From NCBI GenBank assembly GCA_964385695.1, contig CAYLQA010000010.1, forward strand, positions 1-64,000: a stretch of 64,000 bases of DNA. The letters run 5' to 3'. This document shows, piece by piece, positions 59,169 through 64,000 of the stretch (position 1 is its first letter; each line of letters begins with the position of its first letter). The stretch is from CAYLQA01 sp964385695 (GTDB lineage: Bacteria > Desulfobacterota > Desulfobulbia > Desulfobulbales > Desulfurivibrionaceae). The position numbers were made by a program, and so were the translations under genes. Below the pieces are notes generated by a model. It saw nothing but the letters and a program-made list of their open reading frames with translations. It was not told the DNA's origin and searched no databases.

Positions 59169-60485
59169 TTAATGCTCTGGGCTTGCCTGAAGCAGAAAAA
59201 GAACCCCTTCAATCCACTCCTGCTGCTCTTTGCGGATATTGCTTTCCTTCCTTGCAAGAATGGTAAAGCCATGGGCCAGGGCAAGCTGCTCAATATAGGC
59301 GGGATTATGGGCGTAGCGGCCGGAGTTGCGCAGGACAAAATCTCCCGCCCCCTCGCTCTCCTTCATCCGCTCCACGGAAAAAACAAAGCTGGCAGAAGGC
59401 GCGGCATTTTCACGCACCGCCTGAAAAACGGCCTCCATTTTCCCCAGGTAGACAAAGACATCTGCGGCCACAAAGAGGTCGTACTGATTCTTCCCGTTTT
59501 TCAAAAAAGAGGTGATATCCTCCTTGGCCACGGTCTCATACACCCCCTTTTCTTCGGCCTTGGCCAGCATCTTGCCGGAAAGATCGATCCCTGTAAAATG
59601 CTGCACCCGAGATTGAAAAACCTCGCCGGAGAGCCCGGTGCCGCAGCCAAGATCAATGCCTCGCTTGAATGTTACCTCGCCCCCAAGCTCCTCATCCACC
59701 ATATCCTTAAGCAGGGTAGGGGTTTTGTACTCCAGCTTCTCTTGCAGGTGGGTGTCGAAGTTATGGGCGTATTTGTCAAAGGTCTCTTCCACATACTGGG
59801 CCGGAGCCGTATCCGTTGCCTTGCCCTCAAGGGCGGCCAGCATGTGTTTAGCAGAAGGATGGCCCGGCTCAAGGAGCAAGACTCTTTTGTAGGTCTCGGC
59901 CGCCTTGTCTTTCTGACCCAGAATATTATAGACCCCGGCCAGGTTGTAGAGGGTGCCGCTGTCATCGGGCGCAAGCTGCACTGATTGCTCAAAACTCCGG
60001 CGCGCCTTATCATGCTCGTTCATGGCCGAATAGACCACCCCAAGATTGTTCAGAGCCATGGGGTAATTGGGTGCCAATTGGGTTGCCTTTTCAAGGCAAC
60101 TCAAAGCCTCGGCCGTGTTGCCCTGCTGGTGCAAAACCTTGCCCAGGTTATTCAAAGCCATGGGGTTATCCGGGCTTAAGGCCAGAGCCTGACGGTAGGA
60201 GGCCGTAGCCTTGGCCACATCCCCCTTTTCTTCAAAGACCGCCCCCAGATTGATATGGTTGTTGGGGTTGTCCGGATCTTTTTCCAAGACCTTACTCAAG
60301 CACTCCTCTGCCTCAGGCAACCTGCCAAGATCTTTATAGAGAAGACCGAGGTTGCCCAGAATATTGGCATTATCCGGCAGCTCAGCCAAGATCTGGTTAT
60401 ACAACGCCTCCGCCTCGGCCAAGTTACCGGTCTGATGATGTTGGATCGCTTGGGAAAAAAGGTTTTGCAGGTCGCTGCCAGCCAT
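59169..60485 (-). CDS. TPR-repeat protein with C-terminal SAM methyltransferase domain
   Basis: This 438-residue protein begins with six or so 34-residue tetratricopeptide repeats (about 5-230), such as NILGNLGLLYKDLGRLPEAEECL (ends NILGNLGL and PEAEECL). From about 235 a methyltransferase domain follows, with GIDLGCGTGLSGEVF near 285 and GIDLSGKMLAKAEEKGV near 307. The fold is class I with a DLGCGTG SAM motif. The TPR part probably recruits a protein substrate. It is one of three methyltransferase genes in the last 6 kb. The target is unknown. Confidence 0.88.
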   Translation of the reverse strand: MAGSDLQNLFSQAIQHHQTGNLAEAEALYNQILAELPDNANILGNLGLLYKDLGRLPEAEECLSKVLEKDPDNPNNHINLGAVFEEKGDVAKATASYRQALALSPDNPMALNNLGKVLHQQGNTAEALSCLEKATQLAPNYPMALNNLGVVYSAMNEHDKARRSFEQSVQLAPDDSGTLYNLAGVYNILGQKDKAAETYKRVLLLEPGHPSAKHMLAALEGKATDTAPAQYVEETFDKYAHNFDTHLQEKLEYKTPTLLKDMVDEELGGEVTFKRGIDLGCGTGLSGEVFQSRVQHFTGIDLSGKMLAKAEEKGVYETVAKEDITSFLKNGKNQYDLFVAADVFVYLGKMEAVFQAVRENAAPSASFVFSVERMKESEGAGDFVLRNSGRYAHNPAYIEQLALAHGFTILARKESNIRKEQQEWIEGVLFLLQASPEH

Positions 60486-60598
60486 TATTGCGTCTCGTTT
60501 GGAATATTTTTGCGTAAAAGAGAGTAGTTATTCACCAACTGGGCTGGATGTGCAATGAAAAAGGGGCATGAGTGTAGTGGGTTGGTTATTCTTCCCCA

Positions 60599-60636
60599 TG
60601 CTGCTCGGCTGCGTGACAATGGGAATCTAAAAACGG
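60599..60636. repeat. Fold-back repeat, end fragment
   Basis: TGCTGCTCGGCTGCGTGACA (60599-60618) and the following ATGGGAATCTAAAAAC match the complement of the left end of the copy at 7231 and the right end of the copy at 50112. The other end of the element was not found nearby. Confidence 0.6.
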
Positions 60637-60647
60637 AAAAGGAAACG

Positions 60648-61235
60648 TCATTGAATATCTGAAAAATCCCGCCTGACCTTTTCAATATGCTCCCGGTAGC
60701 CTGCAGCGTCGCCATACTCAAAAAATCTTCCGTAGCGACTGTGGAAACCGCTCACGCGCCTTGCGTGTTTGATCGGGCACCAATACTGCTCGGTCCGGGC
60801 CGCCACCTCTCGCATATAGCCAATGAGGCCATTGAAGTAGCCACAGTAGAAACAGTTCAGCTTTTCAATGACATTGAGATAGCTTAAGGAGTGCCGATCT
60901 ATGATGACATATTTCCCCCGCTTGACCTTAGGAATGCCATAAATGGGAAAACAGATGACCTGGTAGACTGTGACCACCAAATCCATAGTCAGGGCGGGCA
61001 GCAGACAGAGCCAGATAATAGGTACGGTGAGAATATTTAAAAATGCGGCATCCTTGAGATAGCGGGAAAGCCGCTTGACGAAAATTCTGTGCTGCTTTTT
61101 TATCTCCCGCTCAAAACGGACCTTTTTACCCCGAATCTTATAAAAGAACTCCGCCTCTTTTTTTTCAACCTCCTCGGCAAGCTCCTCCTCAAGGCGCTTG
61201 ATTCCGTCAATGAGCTCCTGAATCTTATTTTCCAT
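60648..61235 (-). CDS. Hypothetical protein with coiled coil, membrane segment and cysteines
   Basis: This 195-residue protein starts with an acidic and lysine-rich helix (residues 1-60: EELAEEVEKKEAEFFYKI by its ends EELAEEVEK and AEFFYKI). A hydrophobic stretch at about 62-100 follows (LNILTVPIIWLCLLPALTM). The soluble C-terminal half contains NCFYCGYFNG (near 128) and WCPIKHARRV (near 151). The Cys spacing suggests metal binding. AAGGAAAAG precedes ATG 61235. No family recognised. It is 31 bp from the methyltransferase gene upstream on the minus strand. Confidence 0.65.
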   Translation of the reverse strand: MENKIQELIDGIKRLEEELAEEVEKKEAEFFYKIRGKKVRFEREIKKQHRIFVKRLSRYLKDAAFLNILTVPIIWLCLLPALTMDLVVTVYQVICFPIYGIPKVKRGKYVIIDRHSLSYLNVIEKLNCFYCGYFNGLIGYMREVAARTEQYWCPIKHARRVSGFHSRYGRFFEYGDAAGYREHIEKVRRDFSDIQ

Positions 61236-61265
61236 GCACTTTTCCTTCCCCTCTTTCCTGGAGCT

Positions 61266-61952
61266 CTAATTTTCTTTTCTGCCGCTCATGATGGCAAAAT
61301 TCAAATATTGGTAATGGCAGCCGATCTCCACAAACCCAGCCTGTTTCATCCACAATAAATGATCCGCCAGGGAGACGGGGTGGTCTTTTTCTTTGTGTTT
61401 GGCATACCACATTGCATCATCCTCACCCTGGCTCTTCATAAAATCCCGCCAGAGTTGATAATGTTTGGCGCTTAACGAGGTCGAAACATCAACAGTGATC
61501 TCCCGGGCCAAGAACAGGCCGCCGGGATTCAAGGCAGCGTGGACCTTGTCATAAATCTTCTCCTTTTCCGGCCCGGTAAGATGTTGCAGACTCAGGCTGG
61601 CCAGGATCAGGTCGTAGCCAGTGCCAAAGGGATCGCTCTGAAAATCCCCTTGGCAGACGGTCAACCGCTCGCCATCCTCTGCCAGACGCTCCTCGCAGGC
61701 GGTAAGCATTTCCTGGGTAAGATCAAAGGCTGCGACCTGAGCATTGCTGAATTTTTCAAGGAGCAGCTCGGTCAACACCCCTGGGCCGCAGCCAAGATCC
61801 AGGGCGGAAAACGGCTCATCCTCACCATAGGGGATCAAATCCAGCAGCAAGCTGTTTTGCTCTTTATATTGCGGGACCAAACGGCCCATGAGTTGCTCAT
61901 ACTCAGACGCCTGTTCGGCAAAATGTTCCTGCACCTTACCTGCTTTCATCAT
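61266..61952 (-). CDS. Class I SAM-dependent methyltransferase (paralogue A)
   Basis: This 228-residue protein (ATG 61952) has the SAM loop ALDLGCGPGVLTELLLEKF (ends ALDLGCGPG and LLLEKF) near 41-59. The acidic residue follows in AAFDLTQEML, then LILASLSLQHLTGPEKE. It shares its layout with the neighbouring methyltransferase, including the post-IV HHLT or QHLT element and the final segment before the C-terminus. The ATG overlaps the neighbour's stop by 17 bp. The substrate is unknown. Sequence similarity suggests the pair arose by duplication. Confidence 0.85.
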   Translation of the reverse strand: MMKAGKVQEHFAEQASEYEQLMGRLVPQYKEQNSLLLDLIPYGEDEPFSALDLGCGPGVLTELLLEKFSNAQVAAFDLTQEMLTACEERLAEDGERLTVCQGDFQSDPFGTGYDLILASLSLQHLTGPEKEKIYDKVHAALNPGGLFLAREITVDVSTSLSAKHYQLWRDFMKSQGEDDAMWYAKHKEKDHPVSLADHLLWMKQAGFVEIGCHYQYLNFAIMSGRKEN

Positions 61953-62631
61953 CTCGTTTTTCTCCGCTGTAGACCGCAAAGCTGTACTGTTTATACCAGC
62001 AGTTCACGTTTTGAAATCCGCTCTTTTTCAATCCTTTGAGCTGAAATTCCAGGGTGGCCATTTTATCGTCCTGCATGCGCTCAAGGGCAGCGGCAAGCTC
62101 ATCTTCGGTCACCCCGTGCTCCCGCACCTGCCTGAGCCACATCTCCTGGTAGGTCATGTCGATCACCGGGGTCGCACCGAGCACCTGATCGGCATTGATG
62201 AACAGGCCGCCTGGGTTGAGGCTGTCGTAAACATTTTGAAAAAGATTCAGCTTGGCCTCTTGGGTCAAATGATGGATGGAAAGGGCTGAAACCACCAGGT
62301 CAAAGGAGCCGTCAAAAGAATCAACCTCTTCGTAATCATCCTGAAGATAGGTGAAGCTGTTGTGATAGGCAGAGAGGCGCTCTTTGGCCTGCTCCAGCAT
62401 GCGGCCGGAAACATCGATCAGGGTAAAGGAGGCTACGGGAAAGGATTTTACCAGCATCTCACTGAGTAGGCCGGTGCCCGCCCCCAGATCGAGAACATTG
62501 AGCATCCTGTCCTTGGCAAAGGGCAAAATCTCCAGAACCGCCCCGTAAAATCCGTCAAAGTTGGGGATGAGCCTGCGTCGGGAGAGATCGTAGAGGGAGG
62601 CGTATTTATCAAATGATTCCTGCACGGTCAT
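61936..62631 (-). CDS. Class I SAM-dependent methyltransferase (paralogue B)
   Basis: This 231-residue protein has VLDLGAGTGLLSEMLVKSF (ends VLDLGAGTG and LVKSF) near 45-63, TLIDVSGRMLEQAKERL near 73, and SALSIHHLTQEAKLNLF near 114. It resembles ubiquinone/small-molecule methyltransferases in size and layout. A GAGGT site precedes ATG 62631. It is followed with a 17-bp overlap by a paralogue. The two may act on the same or related substrates, or form a complex. Confidence 0.85.
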   Translation of the reverse strand: MTVQESFDKYASLYDLSRRRLIPNFDGFYGAVLEILPFAKDRMLNVLDLGAGTGLLSEMLVKSFPVASFTLIDVSGRMLEQAKERLSAYHNSFTYLQDDYEEVDSFDGSFDLVVSALSIHHLTQEAKLNLFQNVYDSLNPGGLFINADQVLGATPVIDMTYQEMWLRQVREHGVTEDELAAALERMQDDKMATLEFQLKGLKKSGFQNVNCWYKQYSFAVYSGEKRDDESR

Positions 62632-62751
62632 GCTGGCTACCTCGTGGCTGGCAGTAAAACGCCGGAGAAATTCCAGCGTTATTCATGCTTTACCTTTGAG
62701 TGTATACAGCCGCCGCCCAGAACTAAAGGAGAAAAACCCTCACCGGGTTTA

Positions 62752-64000
62752 TCATTCCACCTGAAACTGGCCCATCATGCCGTTGTCTTCATGCTCCAGA
62801 ATGTGGCAGTGGTACATGAAAATCCCTTTATAGGGAAACTTGGCTGCAATGGTCACGGTTTCGCCGTCTGCCATATGAAAGGTGTCTTTCCAGCCGCGTT
62901 CATTGGCGGGCGGGAGCGAGCCGTTTCGGGAAAGGATCAAAAATTGGGTGCCATGGGCATGGAAGTTGTGGAGCACGTTTCCCCTACCGCCATGCATCAT
63001 GCCCATCATGCCGACCTGGCTCGTCACCTGCCACAGCTCGTTTGCACCCAGGGCAACGCGCTCATCAATGCGGCGCATGTTCATCTTTTTCCCGTTGATG
63101 GCAACCATGTGGCCCATGCCGGTAAGAAAAAAGCCACGCTCCTTGCTGATATTACCTACGCTGCCACGGTCTATTTTGGTCAGGCGGGTCGGGATCGTGT
63201 TCGATCCCTTTGCCTTGTTGCCCACAATGATTTTGAGTATGCGCTTGCCGCGATCAACAAGGTTGATGACTCTACCCGGTTGAAACGTACTGAAGTCGAC
63301 CAATATCTCTGCCCGCTCGCCAGGGGAAAGAATAACGGATCGCAGCTTCACTGGTTTTTCCAAGAGGCCACCGTCCGTGGCAATCTGCTGAAAAGATTGA
63401 CCCGTATCCAAGGAAAAATCATAAAAGCGGGCATTGGAGCCATTCAAAATCCTGAAGCGGGTGAGGCCTGGCGCTACGGTCAGCACCGGCTCAACAGCGC
63501 CGTTCACCAGAATGGTGTTGCCGGTCATGCCCTGCATAATATCCTGCATGGAGGTGAGATAGAGCATGGTGCCGTCGCGGGAAAAGCGCCGGTCCTGAAC
63601 GATCAAGGGGATATCGTTGACCCCGTATTCTTGGGGCAGGCCGAGAAGATCCGTTGCATCATCATCCACAATAAACATCCCGGCCAGGCCGCGATAAACC
63701 TGGGATGCGGTATTGCCGATACCGTGGGGATGATACCAGGCCGTGGCTGCGGGTTGGCTGATGGTAAAGGTGGCGGTCCAGTCGTGATCCGGCTGAATAA
63801 CCTGGTGCGGGCCGCCGTCCTGATCCCCGGGCACCAGCATGCCGTGCCAGTGAACAGTTGTGTACTCCCGCAGGCTGTTATGGACCTTGATCGTTACCTT
63901 TTGCCCTTTGCGAGCCCGGATGGTTGGACCAAGCAGGGAGCCGTTATAGCCATAAGTGATGTTGGCCGCCCCCGGAAAAAATTCGCTCTTGCCCCGCTGT
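62752..64000 (-). CDS. Multicopper oxidase, C-terminal part (cut by window edge)
   Basis: The frame is open to the window edge, so the N-terminus is missing; an internal Met at 63840 is not the start. All four copper-ligand clusters are visible. HWHG is just after the edge, WYHPHG near 63735, HNFHAHGTQF near 62960, and YHCHILEHEDNGMM near 62800, where the axial Met follows the type-1 His. This is the CueO/CotA/bilirubin-oxidase type layout. Copper detoxification is likely but not certain. The signal peptide cannot be judged from here. About 416 residues are visible. Confidence 0.85.
   Translation of the reverse strand, partial: QRGKSEFFPGAANITYGYNGSLLGPTIRARKGQKVTIKVHNSLREYTTVHWHGMLVPGDQDGGPHQVIQPDHDWTATFTISQPAATAWYHPHGIGNTASQVYRGLAGMFIVDDDATDLLGLPQEYGVNDIPLIVQDRRFSRDGTMLYLTSMQDIMQGMTGNTILVNGAVEPVLTVAPGLTRFRILNGSNARFYDFSLDTGQSFQQIATDGGLLEKPVKLRSVILSPGERAEILVDFSTFQPGRVINLVDRGKRILKIIVGNKAKGSNTIPTRLTKIDRGSVGNISKERGFFLTGMGHMVAINGKKMNMRRIDERVALGANELWQVTSQVGMMGMMHGGRGNVLHNFHAHGTQFLILSRNGSLPPANERGWKDTFHMADGETVTIAAKFPYKGIFMYHCHILEHEDNGMMGQFQVE

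Overview
The window looks like a chromosomal segment of a Gram-negative anaerobe, most likely in the Desulfobacterota, order Desulfobulbales. This is an inference from gene content: multihaem c-type cytochromes, many hybrid sensor kinases, FbpABC and FetAB iron transporters, a long pyruvate-phosphate-dikinase-like protein and a candidate selenoprotein. No rRNA, tRNA, CRISPR array, prophage or intact insertion sequence was seen. About 48 protein genes are supported. The rest is short intergenic DNA holding terminators, palindromic repeats and one gene relic.

Layout. 0-7.2 kb: ferric iron import operon fbpABC, a porin, a small lipoprotein, and a pentahaem cytochrome whose frame runs through an in-frame TGA (candidate selenocysteine). 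7.2-7.7 kb: a large fold-back repeat. 7.7-11.2 kb (minus): a MerR-type regulator followed by ftsH, with a very good sigma-54 promoter match upstream, then rdgB. 11.3-17.1 kb: a tripartite RND efflux operon whose genes overlap by 4 bp. 17.1-18.4 kb: threonine ammonia-lyase. 18.6-23.7 kb: TonB-dependent receptor, YfiR-like protein and hybrid kinase. 23.7-28.0 kb: a membrane protein, an SpmA-SpmB-type fusion, and a GAF-PAS kinase. 28.0-31.6 kb: 2-Cys peroxiredoxin, aroK, aroC and a K+ channel. 31.6-37.4 kb: an orphan solute-binding protein, a 1320-residue hybrid kinase with three receiver domains, and a receiver-GGDEF protein.

37.8-46.3 kb: a small secreted protein, a glycogen synthase with a translationally coupled partner, GAPDH, and a 1423-residue dikinase-like enzyme. 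46.3-49.5 kb (minus): a secreted isoaspartyl methyltransferase and a membrane protein with a spermidine-synthase-like domain. 49.7-54.0 kb: a small helical protein, FetAB, a metallo-beta-lactamase-fold protein beside the decayed tail of a pyruvate kinase gene, and a DUF523/TudS-type protein. 54.2-57.3 kb: epimerase, CBS-domain protein and alanine dehydrogenase. 57.4-64.0 kb (minus): an MFS transporter, unknown proteins, three methyltransferases, and a multicopper oxidase cut by the window edge.

Themes: iron and copper handling, redox and membrane-protein stress, c-di-GMP and phosphorelay sensing, and central/glycogen metabolism. Four repeat families recur. They are a fold-back element (three copies or fragments), a REP-like palindrome (two), a 24-25 bp imperfect palindrome placed just upstream of ftsH, the peroxiredoxin gene and the solute-binding-protein gene (three), and a 7-bp tandem repeat abutting the start of the dikinase-like gene. 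The most interesting single item is the in-frame TGA in the pentahaem cytochrome, followed by a hairpin at a SECIS-like distance.
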